Below, one piece after another: positions 7,895 through 16,094 of a stretch of 64,000 nucleotides of DNA. Each line of letters opens with the position of its first letter. The stretch's first letter is position 1. This stretch comes from Chitinimonas koreensis (GTDB lineage: Bacteria > Pseudomonadota > Gammaproteobacteria > Burkholderiales > Chitinimonadaceae). The DNA lies in the NCBI RefSeq assembly GCF_014353015.1, contig NZ_CP060704.1:4055001-4119000 (forward strand). Reading direction: 5' to 3'. Position numbers and translations under genes: made by a program. The notes beneath the pieces were generated by a model. It ran no database searches and was not told where the DNA came from. It saw nothing but the letters and a program-made list of their open reading frames with translations.

Positions 7895-9133
7895 ATGAGA
7901 ATGCCCGCGTCTCGTCCCACCCTGTCCCGCGCGCTGCCGTTCGTACCGGCCGTGCTCGGCGTCGCCATCCTGGCCGCCTGCGGCAAGGGCCCGGAGCAGC
8001 ACGGCGGCGGCTTCCCGCCGCCGCAAGTCACTTATGAAACCGTCGCGCCGCGCGACGTGCCGGTCGAATTCGAGTACCCGGGCCAGACCGCCGGCTCGCG
8101 CGAAGTCGAGATCCGCGCCCGCGTCACCGGCATCGTCGACCGCCGCCTGTACGAGGAAGGCAGCCGCGTGACCAAGGGCACCGCGCTGTTCCGCCTCGAC
8201 CCGGCGCCGTTCGCCGCCGCCGCCGCGGCCAGCGAAGCCAACGTGGTCACCGCCGAAGCCCGCCTCAAGCAGGCCGAGCGCGACTACAACCGGCTCAAGC
8301 CGCTGATCGAAGCCAAGGCCGTCAGCCAGCAGGAATTCGACAACGCGGCCTCCGGCCTCGACATCGCCCGCGCCGCGCTCAAGGCCGCCCAGGCCCAGCA
8401 CAACAGCAGCCGCATCGACCTCGGCTACACCGACGTGCGCGCGCCGATCACCGGCGTGGTCGGCCGTGCGCTCAAGGTCGAAGGCTCGCTCGCCAACGCC
8501 CAGGGCGACAGCCTCCTGGCCACCATGGCGCAGACCGATCCGATCCACGTCAACTTCTCGCTCTCCAACGCCGACCGCAACCGCGTGCAGGCCGAGGTCG
8601 AGGCCGGCACGCTCAAGCTGCCGGAAGGCGGCTACGTGGTGAAGGTGAAGAACGCCGGCGGCCAGATGGTCAAGCAGAGCGGCAAGCTCGACTTCAGCGA
8701 CTACAAGGCCGACGCCAACACCGGCGCCTACTCGAGCCGGGCCGAACTGCCCAACCCCAAGGCCGAGCTGGCGCCGGGCGAGTTCGTCCGCGTGGTGCTG
8801 ACCGGCGCGGTGCGCCCCGGCGCGATCGCCCTGCCCCAGCGCGCGGTGCTCGACGGCCCGACTGGCAAGTACGTCTACCTGGTCGGCAAGGGCCAGGACG
8901 GCAAGCCGGCGGCCGAGATGCGGCCGGTGGTGCCGGGCGACTGGGTGCGGCTCGAAGGCGCCGACCCCAACGGCTGGATCATCAAGCAGGGCCTCAAGGC
9001 CGGCGACAACGTGATCGTCGACGGCGTGGCGCGCATCTTCATGCCGGGCCAGCCCATCGTGCCGATGACCGCCGCGCAGGCCGCCGCCGCAGCCAAGCAG
9101 CCGCCGGCCGGCGCGCCCGCCGCCAAGCCCTGA
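7895..9133 (+). CDS. RND efflux periplasmic adaptor (membrane fusion) lipoprotein, AcrA/MexA type
   Basis: This 412-residue periplasmic adaptor joins the inner-membrane pump to the outer-membrane channel. A lipoprotein signal peptide ends in LAACGKG, with the lipidated Cys at about residue 29. The body shows the paired lipoyl halves (EIRARVTGIVDRRLYEEG and DVRAPITGVVGRALKVEG), with a coiled-coil hairpin between them (AEARLKQAERDYNRL...). The beta-barrel and membrane-proximal domains follow, ending in an Ala/Pro-rich tail. The ATG at 7895 has AGAGGA upstream; an ATG two codons later is an alternative. It is the first gene of a three-gene operon repressed, by inference, by the divergent TetR protein. 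Confidence 0.93.
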   Translation: MRMPASRPTLSRALPFVPAVLGVAILAACGKGPEQHGGGFPPPQVTYETVAPRDVPVEFEYPGQTAGSREVEIRARVTGIVDRRLYEEGSRVTKGTALFRLDPAPFAAAAAASEANVVTAEARLKQAERDYNRLKPLIEAKAVSQQEFDNAASGLDIARAALKAAQAQHNSSRIDLGYTDVRAPITGVVGRALKVEGSLANAQGDSLLATMAQTDPIHVNFSLSNADRNRVQAEVEAGTLKLPEGGYVVKVKNAGGQMVKQSGKLDFSDYKADANTGAYSSRAELPNPKAELAPGEFVRVVLTGAVRPGAIALPQRAVLDGPTGKYVYLVGKGQDGKPAAEMRPVVPGDWVRLEGADPNGWIIKQGLKAGDNVIVDGVARIFMPGQPIVPMTAAQAAAAAKQPPAGAPAAKP

Positions 9134-9274
9134 GGCGAATCACAGCTTTGAGCCCCTCGCCGACCGCCGGCCCGGTGCCGACCGCCAGACCGCACCCCCG
9201 CCCGGGGCGCGTGCTGTCGCCGCCGCCGCGCCGCGCTCGCGAGGGAATCGGATACGGCTCATAGGAAACGATCC

Positions 9275-12200
9275 ATGTTCTCCCGCTTCTTCATCGACAG
9301 GCCCATCTTCGCCTTCGTGATCTCGATCTTCATCGTGATCGCGGGTCTGGCGGCGATGCGTGCGCTGCCCATCGCGCAATACCCCGAAATCGCCCCGCCG
9401 GTGGTCACCATCCGCGCGTTCTACCCGGGCGCTTCGGCCGAGACCATCGCCGAAACCGTGGCGGCCCCGATCGAAAACGCCGTCACCGGGGTGGAAGGCA
9501 TGATGTACATGTCGTCCACCTCGACCTCGAACGGCGCGGTCGAGATCACCGTCACCTTCGAGATCGGCACCAATGCCGACAATGCGGCGGTCAACGTCAA
9601 CAACCGCGTCAAGCAGGCCGACGCGCGCCTGCCCGAGGAAGTCCGGCGCCAGGGCGTCACCGTCGAGAAGGGCTCGTCCGCCTTCCTGCAGGTGCTGGCC
9701 TTCTACTCGCCCGACGGCAAGTACGGCGATCTCTACACCTCGAACTACATCACGCTCAACGTGCTGGATTCGATCAAGAAGATCCCCGGCACCACCGGCG
9801 TGCAGATCTTCGGCGCCAAGGACTACGCCATGCGTATCTGGCTCAAGCCCGATCGCATGACGCAGCTCAAGGTGACCGTGCCCGAGGTGGCGGCCGCGCT
9901 GGCCGAGCAGAACGCCCAGTTCGCCGCCGGCAAGATCGGCCAGTCGCCCACCGGCGGCGGCCAGGAGATGGTCTACACCATCACCGCCAAGGGCCGGCTG
10001 TCGACCGAGCAGGAATTCGAGAACGTCATCGTGCGTTCCAATTCCGACGGCAGCCAGCTGCGCCTGAAGGACATCGCCCGGGTCGAACTCGGCTCCAAGG
10101 ACAACGACTTCAACGGTACCTACAACGGCCGTCCGGCCGTGCTGATGGGCGTGTTCCTGCAGCCGGGCGCCAACGCGCTCGAGGTCGGCGACGAGGTCAA
10201 GGCCACCGTCGCGCGGCTGGCCGAACGCTTCCCGGCCGGCATGACCTACGCCATCCCCTACGACACCACGCGCTTCGTCGAGGTATCGATTCAGGAGGTG
10301 GTGAAGACGCTCGGCGAAGCCATGGTGCTGGTGTTCCTGGTGGTGTTCCTGTTCCTGCAGAACTGGCGCGCGACGCTGATCCCGACGCTGGCGGTGCCGG
10401 TATCGCTGATCGGCACCTTCGCCGGCCTGCAGATGCTGGGCTACTCGATCAACACCCTGACGCTGTTCGGCATGGTGCTGGCCATCGGTATCGTGGTCGA
10501 CGATGCGATCGTGGTGCTCGAGAACGTCGAGCGGATCATGCACGAGCAGCATCTCCCGGCGCGCGAGGCCGCCATCCTGGCCATGAAGGAAGTGACCGGC
10601 CCGGTGATCGCCATCGTGCTGGTGCTGTGCGCGGTGTTCGTGCCGATCGCCTTCCTCGGCGGCCTGACCGGCGAGCTCTACCGGCAGTTCGCGGTGACCA
10701 TATCGATCGCGGTGGTGCTGTCCGGCCTGGTCGCGCTCACCATGACGCCGGCGCTGTGCGTGCTGATGCTCAAGCGCGAGCACAAGCAGACCGCCCGCTT
10801 CTTCCTGTGGTTCAACGACTGGTTCCACCGCGTCACCGGCCGCTACATCGGCGGCGTCACCTTCTTCATGAAGCGCTCGCTGCTGGGCATCTTCCTGTTC
10901 CTGGGCATGGTCGCGATCACCGTCGGCATGTTCAAGATCACGCCGAGCTCGCTGGTGCCCGACGAAGACCAGGGCTACTACATCGGCGCGGTGTTCCTGC
11001 CGGACGGCGCCTCGCTCGAGCGCACCGACAAGGTGGTGGCCGAAGTCATCAAGGCGATCCGTTCCAACCCGGCCAACGAGCACGTGATGGCGTTCAGCGG
11101 CATGGACTTCATCGGCGGCGGCTTCAAGAACAACGCGGCGACCATCTTCGTCACCCAGAAGCACTGGGACGAGCGCAACGTCACCACCCAGCAGCTGGTG
11201 GGCGAGCTGTTCATGAAGACCGGCGGCATCAAGGAGGCGCTGGTGCTGGCCTTCAACCCGCCGGCGATCTTCGGCCTGGGCAATACGGGCGGCTTCGAGG
11301 TCTACCTGCAGAACCGCGGCGAGGGCGGCACCAAGAAGCTGGTCGAAGCCATGGGCCCGCTGATCGGCGCCTCGCACCAGAACCCGGTGCTGGCCGGCGG
11401 CGGCGGCCTGCAGACGCTGTGGAAGCCGAACGCGCCGCAGCTCTACGTCGACGTCGACCGCGACCGCGCCAAGGCGCTCGGCGTACCGCTGAACGATGCC
11501 TTCAACACGCTGGCCGGCACGCTCGGCACCTACTACGTGAACGACTTCAACAAGTACGGCCGTGCCTGGCAGGTCCTGATGAGCGCCGACACGCAGTACC
11601 GCAAGCGTCCCGAGGACATCGGCCGGCTGTACGTGAAGAGCCAGCGCGGCGAGATGGTGCCGCTGTCGGCCTTCGCCAAGGTCGAATACAGCTCGGGCCC
11701 GGACACGGTCGACCGCTACAACAACCTGCCGGCCGTGAAGTTGATGGGCAACGCCGGCCCCGGCTACTCCTCGGGCCAGGCGATCGCCGCCTTCGAGCAG
11801 ATGGCCAAGCAGGTGCTGCCCAAGGACGTCGACTACGAATGGACCGGCTCGGCCTTCCAGGAGAAGAAGGTGTCGAGCGCCTCGATCATCGCGCTGGCGC
11901 TGGCGGCGGTCATGGTGTTCCTGATCCTGGCGGCGCAGTACGAGAAGTGGTCGCTGCCGTTCTCGGTGCTGCTGGCCATGCCCTTCGGCATGTTCGGCGC
12001 GCTGGTCGCGGTGCACCTGCGCGGCTTCACCAACGACGTCTACTTCCAGATCGGCCTGGTGACGCTGCTCGGCCTCGCCGCCAAGAACGCGATCCTGATC
12101 GTCGAGTTCGCGGTGATGAAGCACCACGAGGGCTATCCGGTGGCGGCCGCGGCGATCGAGGCGGCACGGCTGCGCTTCCGCCCGATCATCATGACCTCGC

Positions 12201-12448
12201 TGGCCTTCATCCTCGGCGTGCTGCCGCTGGCGATCAGCCACGGCGCCGGCGCCGGCGCGCGGACCTCGGTCGGCACCGGCGTGGTGGGCGGCATGATGGC
12301 GGCCACCTTCCTGGCCATCTTCTTCGTCCCGCTGTTCTACAAGCTGATCACCGACCTGCGGCTGAAGACCCCGCCGGAGGAACTGGTGCCGCCGAAGTCC
12401 GAAAGCGAATACGGCATCGTCGAAGGAGTGCATCGCGATGAAAAGTAA
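9275..12448 (+). CDS. RND multidrug efflux permease, AcrB/MexB type (HAE1 family)
   Basis: This 1057-residue inner-membrane pump exports drugs using proton influx. It opens with the hallmark MFSRFFIDRPIFAFVISI and has twelve expected membrane segments with two large periplasmic loops. Proton-relay residues are visible: the Asp pair in GIVVDDAIVVLENVER in the fourth membrane segment, and Lys in GLAAKNAILIVEFA in the tenth. The length is standard for the family (about 1030-1050). The stop overlaps the next gene's start by 11 bases, so translation of the pump and channel is probably coupled. Which drugs are exported cannot be read from the sequence. Confidence 0.96.
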   Translation: MFSRFFIDRPIFAFVISIFIVIAGLAAMRALPIAQYPEIAPPVVTIRAFYPGASAETIAETVAAPIENAVTGVEGMMYMSSTSTSNGAVEITVTFEIGTNADNAAVNVNNRVKQADARLPEEVRRQGVTVEKGSSAFLQVLAFYSPDGKYGDLYTSNYITLNVLDSIKKIPGTTGVQIFGAKDYAMRIWLKPDRMTQLKVTVPEVAAALAEQNAQFAAGKIGQSPTGGGQEMVYTITAKGRLSTEQEFENVIVRSNSDGSQLRLKDIARVELGSKDNDFNGTYNGRPAVLMGVFLQPGANALEVGDEVKATVARLAERFPAGMTYAIPYDTTRFVEVSIQEVVKTLGEAMVLVFLVVFLFLQNWRATLIPTLAVPVSLIGTFAGLQMLGYSINTLTLFGMVLAIGIVVDDAIVVLENVERIMHEQHLPAREAAILAMKEVTGPVIAIVLVLCAVFVPIAFLGGLTGELYRQFAVTISIAVVLSGLVALTMTPALCVLMLKREHKQTARFFLWFNDWFHRVTGRYIGGVTFFMKRSLLGIFLFLGMVAITVGMFKITPSSLVPDEDQGYYIGAVFLPDGASLERTDKVVAEVIKAIRSNPANEHVMAFSGMDFIGGGFKNNAATIFVTQKHWDERNVTTQQLVGELFMKTGGIKEALVLAFNPPAIFGLGNTGGFEVYLQNRGEGGTKKLVEAMGPLIGASHQNPVLAGGGGLQTLWKPNAPQLYVDVDRDRAKALGVPLNDAFNTLAGTLGTYYVNDFNKYGRAWQVLMSADTQYRKRPEDIGRLYVKSQRGEMVPLSAFAKVEYSSGPDTVDRYNNLPAVKLMGNAGPGYSSGQAIAAFEQMAKQVLPKDVDYEWTGSAFQEKKVSSASIIALALAAVMVFLILAAQYEKWSLPFSVLLAMPFGMFGALVAVHLRGFTNDVYFQIGLVTLLGLAAKNAILIVEFAVMKHHEGYPVAAAAIEAARLRFRPIIMTSLAFILGVLPLAISHGAGAGARTSVGTGVVGGMMAATFLAIFFVPLFYKLITDLRLKTPPEELVPPKSESEYGIVEGVHRDEK

Positions 12449-13850
12449 GCTGATCAAACCGAGCCTGATCGCGCTGGCGCTGGCCGCCGCGCTGAGCGGC
12501 TGCGCCACCACCCCGCCGCCGGTGTTCGAATTGCCGGCGCACCAGAGCGAGGCCGCGCCGGCCGAGCTGAACGCCTGGTGGAAGAGCTTCAACGATCCGA
12601 CGCTGAACGCGCTGGTCGACGAGGCGCTGGCCCACAACGCCGACGTGCTGACCGCGATCGAGACCGTCGGCCAGTCCAAGAGCACGCTGCGCCAGGCCCA
12701 GGTGGCGCTGCTGCCCGACGTCAACGTCGGCCTCAACGCCAACCGCAACAGCCCGAGCGACGAGACGGCGCAGCCGGGCCAGGGCGGGACCAACACGGTC
12801 TACCGCGGCGGCTTCTCGGTGTCCTACGAGCTCGATCTGTGGGGCCGGGTGTGGAAGGCCAAGGACGCGGCGGCGGCCCAGCTGCTGGCCACCCAGTACG
12901 CCCGCGAGGCGACCCGTGCCGCGGTCGCGGCGCAGACCGCCAAGAGCTACTTCGCCCTGCTCGGCCTGGATGCCGACGAGGCGCTGCTGACCCAGACGCT
13001 GGCCACCCGCGACGAGGCGCTGACGCTGCAGAAGAAGCGCTACGACGCCGGCGCCTCGAGCGACTACGAGCTGAGCCTGGCGACGGCCGAACGCGCCGCG
13101 ATCGCCGCCGCGCTGCCGCAGACGGTGGCGGCGCGCGAGAAGGCCGAGTCGGCGCTGGCGGTGCTGCTGGGCCGCACGCCGAAGGAAGTGGTCGAAGGCC
13201 GCGTGGCGCGCGGCAACGGCCTGGCGGTGCTGGCCAAGGTGCCGGAGATCCCGGCCGGCCTGTCGGCCGACCTGTTGACCCGGCGGCCCGACGTGCGCCG
13301 CGCCGAGGCGCAGCTGGCCTTCGCCGAAGCGAGCCTGGGCGAAGCCAAGCGGCGCTACTTCCCGAGCCTGAGCCTGACCGGATTCCTCGGCGGCGAGAGC
13401 CTGGAACTGGGCAACCTGCTCGACAGCACGGCGCGCACCTGGAGCGTCGCCGGCGCGCTGCTGCAGCCGCTGGTGGGCCTGGCCAGGATCGACGCCCAGG
13501 TCGACGCCGCCAAGTCGCAGCGCGCCCAGGCCGAGATCGCCTACGCCCAGGCCGCCCGCGCCGCCTACGGCGACGCCCGCGCCGCGCTGGCCGGCCACCG
13601 CGCCGCCCGCGAGACGCTGGTCGCCACCGAGGCGCGCGCCGACAGCCAGGGCCGCGTCAAGGCGCTGACCGACACGCGCTACAAGGCCGGCGTGTCGAGC
13701 TACCTCGACCTGCTCAACAGCGAACGCGACCGGCTGACGGCCGAGCGCGATCGGGTGAATGCCTTGCAGGGGCGGTTGACGGCGATGGTCGACGTCTACC
13801 AGGCGCTCGGCGGTGGGTGGAGCAGCGAGGCGCTGGCGAAGGCCGAGTAG
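12438..13850 (+). CDS. RND efflux outer-membrane channel lipoprotein (OprM/NodT family)
   Basis: This 470-residue outer-membrane factor completes the tripartite pump. It has a lipoprotein signal with ALSGCATTPP (Cys at about 22). The two homologous OEP halves show the usual EAxRAAVAAQTAKSYF and later AARAAYGDARAALAG helices, SYELDLWGRVWKAKDAA, and TRRPDVRRAEAQL in the middle. It overlaps the permease gene by 11 bases. Its last 19 codons plus the terminator occur a second time at 23790-23908, on the far side of the toxin island, so the island sits exactly at the 3' end of this gene. Confidence 0.94.
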   Translation: MKSKLIKPSLIALALAAALSGCATTPPPVFELPAHQSEAAPAELNAWWKSFNDPTLNALVDEALAHNADVLTAIETVGQSKSTLRQAQVALLPDVNVGLNANRNSPSDETAQPGQGGTNTVYRGGFSVSYELDLWGRVWKAKDAAAAQLLATQYAREATRAAVAAQTAKSYFALLGLDADEALLTQTLATRDEALTLQKKRYDAGASSDYELSLATAERAAIAAALPQTVAAREKAESALAVLLGRTPKEVVEGRVARGNGLAVLAKVPEIPAGLSADLLTRRPDVRRAEAQLAFAEASLGEAKRRYFPSLSLTGFLGGESLELGNLLDSTARTWSVAGALLQPLVGLARIDAQVDAAKSQRAQAEIAYAQAARAAYGDARAALAGHRAARETLVATEARADSQGRVKALTDTRYKAGVSSYLDLLNSERDRLTAERDRVNALQGRLTAMVDVYQALGGGWSSEALAKAE

Positions 13851-13909
13851 TACGCGTCGCAGCATCGGCATGAAGAAACGGCCACGGTGGAAACCGTGGC
13901 CGTCTCTTT
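13792..13909 (+). repeat. left copy of a ~115-base direct repeat flanking the toxin island
   Basis: This segment covers the last 19 codons of the outer-membrane channel gene, its TAG stop, and the following terminator. It recurs in the same orientation at 23790-23907. By eye there are about 7 mismatches, six of them in the first 30 bases. After those the 47 bases around the stop codon and the 34 bases covering the hairpin are each identical, separated by one C/T difference. Confidence 0.9.
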
Positions 13910-13910
13910 T
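13878..13910 (+). terminator. rho-independent terminator of the efflux operon
   Basis: Arms ACGGCCACGG and CCGTGGCCGT with loop TGGAAA are followed by CTCTTTT, 27 bases after the stop codon. An identical hairpin is present in the distal repeat at 23876-23908. Confidence 0.9.
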
Positions 13911-14126
13911 GGGAACGGGGTTGAAGGTGCACTTCCGCTATCAATGACCTAAGAGGTGAGCGAGTGACGGGGAGCGGCAGTGATTCGTGGCTAAAACTAC
14001 GCTCATGCATGAGTAAGTAACCGTCCCGGGGGGCGTACCAGGCAATCTGTAATTTATTTTACCCTAGCCTAACGCCCCAAGGTCCGTATGCCGTCAAATT
14101 AGGTTCCATTAACGTAGACAGGCCTA

Positions 14127-14555
14127 TCAAGCTGATAATATCGTACGTATAAACCCATCCAGTGGAATTAGCAACGCGAATTCACCAAGCCTGGAGCCAT
14201 TCAAGAAAATGCGGCTACCGCTTAGCGTTGCAACTTCCATACCATCAAATAGTATTTCTTTTCCCCCACCCTTAAATCGCACTTCGAGTAATTCATCATT
14301 CGGCAGTGCCTGGACCTTTCTTAAAATAAAGTCCGACTTAGCCTTTTCCAAGATAGAAATTATATCCAACAACGGAAATTCCCACCGATTCGAATCAGGA
14401 GGTGAAATAGAAAGCCAAAGCCGCCCCTTTATATATGAAACCTGCATGACGACTGCATCTCCAACAGCCTCCCACCCACCACCAAAGAAAATGATTGCAT
14501 CATCAACCTCAGCATCTTCGCTTGCAATTCCATTCACAATATAGAAAGAGGCCAT
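14127..14555 (-). CDS. small hypothetical protein, putative immunity protein of a displaced toxin tail
   Basis: This 142-residue protein was not recognised. It has no signal peptide or membrane helix and is rich in beta-prone segments (for example KGGGKEILFDGMEVATLSG). Its base composition is clearly AT-richer than the surrounding genome. The ATG at 14555 has AGGTG six bases upstream; the frame can also be opened by a GTG at 14564. It begins five bases after the stop of a frame-disrupted RHS-type C-terminal fragment on the same strand. That is the usual place for the immunity gene of a polymorphic toxin, so the immunity role is an inference from position and size alone. Confidence 0.55.
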   Translation of the reverse strand: MASFYIVNGIASEDAEVDDAIIFFGGGWEAVGDAVVMQVSYIKGRLWLSISPPDSNRWEFPLLDIISILEKAKSDFILRKVQALPNDELLEVRFKGGGKEILFDGMEVATLSGSRIFLNGSRLGEFALLIPLDGFIRTILSA

Positions 14556-14560
14556 ATTAA

Positions 14561-14885
14561 TCACCTAATTACCGGATTTAGAAACGTATGAAACTGGCCT
14601 TCCAGAGTAATGGCCAACCCTCTGCCATCTGGGATTCGTAATTGCAATACCGGCTCATAACGTCCATTCACTTGCATTCGACCCACGAGGAAACCCCATC
14701 CTTTGCACCAAGAATGCCTCTCATTTGTTGCTGTGCAATAGCAGCATTTTTTGATGCATTCCCCGTCAGCGATGGAAATGGAGACTCACCCACACGCTGT
14801 AATTTTGATGTAAGACTTTCAACAGCTTTGACCTCCTTTTTGCCAATAGACATACCTGAAAGTATAACCTCTTCGACAGAGTAAC
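14561..14885 (-). pseudogene. broken C-terminal toxin fragment (orphan RHS-type tail)
   Basis: On the minus strand one frame reads through SKNAAIAQQQMRGILGAKDG and VSSWVECK to a stop at 14668-14670. The overlapping frame then continues with MQVNGRYEPVLQLRIPDG and ITLEGQFHTFLNPVIR to a TGA at 14561-14563. The two halves read like one domain broken by a frameshift near 14665-14680. The 5' side is cut by IS terminal sequence at about 14886. The tail is followed immediately by a small gene that could be its immunity partner. The fold and activity are unknown; calling it a toxin tail is inference from layout. Confidence 0.5.
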
Positions 14886-14985
14886 TGACCTCCTCCCGCA
14901 AAACCGTAGCGTTCAAAAGTAGAGATTTCAGGCAAATGACCTCCTCCCGCTTAACCGAGCGGTCGAAACTAGAAATTCCCGGCTT
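14886..14985. mobile_element. two tandem IS3-type terminal ends
   Basis: The word TGACCTCCTCCCGC occurs at 14886 and again at 14937, each followed by related sequence (CAAAACCGTAGCGTTCAAAA versus TTAACCGAGCGGTCGAAAC). TG...CA ends of this kind are IS3-family terminal repeats. The second copy directly follows the stop of the transposase fragment, so it is the true end of that IS. The first looks like the end of an older, otherwise lost copy. Confidence 0.55.
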
Positions 14986-15247
14986 CAAGGTGGGCGAGTC
15001 GGAACTCGCTCGGGGTCAGGTCTCCCAGCGAGCTGTGCCGCCTGAATTCGTTGTAATCCTGTCGCCATCGTTCGATTTTGTCACGTGCATCATCCAGCGA
15101 CAGAAACCAGTGCGCGTTCAGGCATTCGTCTCGCAGACTACCGTTGAATGACTCGATGAACGCGTTATCCGTGGGTTTGCCCGGGCGCGAGAAGTCCAGC
15201 GTCACCCCATGCTCATACGTGTAATGACCCAGTGAAAACCTGCTCAC
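14969..15247 (-). pseudogene. IS3-family transposase OrfB, C-terminal fragment
   Basis: These 92 residues correspond to the last part of an IS3-family DDE transposase. The segment contains DFSRPGKPTDNAFIESFNG, whose Glu is the last catalytic acid, then LRDECLNAHWFLSLDDARDK and the RRHSSLGDLTPSEF ending typical of the integrase core. The first two catalytic Asp residues and the N-terminal half are missing, so it cannot be active. The 5' break is at about 15235-15250, where an oppositely oriented OrfA remnant begins. Confidence 0.85.
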
Positions 15248-15268
15248 GTCATACTTGAAGGAAAGACG

Positions 15269-15556
15269 ATGGGCATGAAGATGGAAGAAGACATCAAGCG
15301 GTGGACGGCCAAGCGCAAGAGCGCACTGGTCTTGGACATCATCCAGGGCAAGACGACGGTAGCCGAAGCCAGCCGGGCCTATGACCTCTCGCCTGCCGAA
15401 GTGGAAAACTGGGTCGAAGACGGCAAGCGGGGCATGGAAAATGCGCTACGCGCCAATCCGCTCGATGTGCGAGAGCAATACGAGCGGCAGATCAAAGACC
15501 TGCAAGAGGCTTATCTGGATAGTGGGCAAGGCATTATGATACGTGCTCGTACTTAA
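15269..15556 (+). pseudogene. IS3-family OrfA (DUF1153-like), 3'-truncated remnant
   Basis: These 95 residues start MGMKMEEDIKRWTAKRKSAL and contain the helix-turn-helix TTVAEASRAYDLSPAEVENW found in OrfA of a group of IS3 elements. Similarity ends at about KDLQEAY, after which the frame runs a few unrelated codons into the end of the neighbouring immunity gene. It is on the opposite strand from the OrfB fragment, so the two pieces come from different insertions or a rearrangement. It is preceded by AAGGAAAG as a ribosome binding site. It is not expected to be functional. Confidence 0.75.
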
Positions 15557-16094
15557 TGCCGGACACTTTCCTGGTTTCGAGGAGGCTTTTTACTTCCTCT
15601 GATATTATCAGTGCAATGGGCCAGCCAGATAATCTAAATATATGATGACCATTTGCAGCTAGTGGATCAATGGAGATTTTGGCTATCATTCGATACTCTC
15701 CAATCTTCTCAGGGCGTCCATCAGAATCAGTCCATTTAGTGTACATCGATTTCGATTCGTCGATGCATTGAACAAGATTGCATATGTTCAAAATTTCGTA
15801 TTTATTACTCGACCCATTAATCTGAACTGGGATGCGCTGAATAACTTCTCCTACAAGACGTTCCAGTTCTACATTGATGACCGCTGGCGTGACAACCATA
15901 TCAAAATCACAGAAATTGAAGTCAACTTCGTAACCAGGCCGTCGAAGGGGTAAATTTAATGGTTGCAGTGAATTTACACAAAGGCCTTGTGTAAATATCC
16001 GCGGATCTACTTCAATGCCATGCAGATCAGTCGGCGATTTTAGATACCATCGTGTAGTAGCGGCTGGGTCAGCTAAAATACGGTAGAAGTTCAT
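15534..16094 (-). CDS. putative immunity protein for the RHS nuclease toxin (Imm11/DUF1629-like)
   Basis: This 186-residue cytoplasmic-looking protein has no signal peptide. Its start codon overlaps the stop of the RHS toxin gene (ATGA at 16091-16094), the classic arrangement of toxin and immunity genes. The length, the N-terminal MNFYRILADP, and the ending IISEEVKSLLETRKVSGIKY resemble the Imm11 (DUF1629) family, in which the last helix/strand reads like LLE...GVEF. The family call is tentative; the immunity role rests mainly on position. Base composition is AT-richer than the neighbouring core genes. Downstream it abuts IS3 debris, but the reading frame looks complete. Confidence 0.6.
   Translation of the reverse strand: MNFYRILADPAATTRWYLKSPTDLHGIEVDPRIFTQGLCVNSLQPLNLPLRRPGYEVDFNFCDFDMVVTPAVINVELERLVGEVIQRIPVQINGSSNKYEILNICNLVQCIDESKSMYTKWTDSDGRPEKIGEYRMIAKISIDPLAANGHHIFRLSGWPIALIISEEVKSLLETRKVSGIKYEHVS

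Noticed and set aside
9140..12796. Long minus-strand frame (about 1200 codons) across the RND permease
   Set aside because: The translation is His/Arg/Gln-rich low complexity, typical of an antisense frame in GC-rich DNA. The plus strand encodes an unmistakable AcrB-type pump.
14969..15556. Intact IS3 element able to move the island
   Set aside because: OrfB lacks its N-terminal two-thirds and two catalytic Asp residues, OrfA is 3'-truncated, and the pieces are in opposite orientation.
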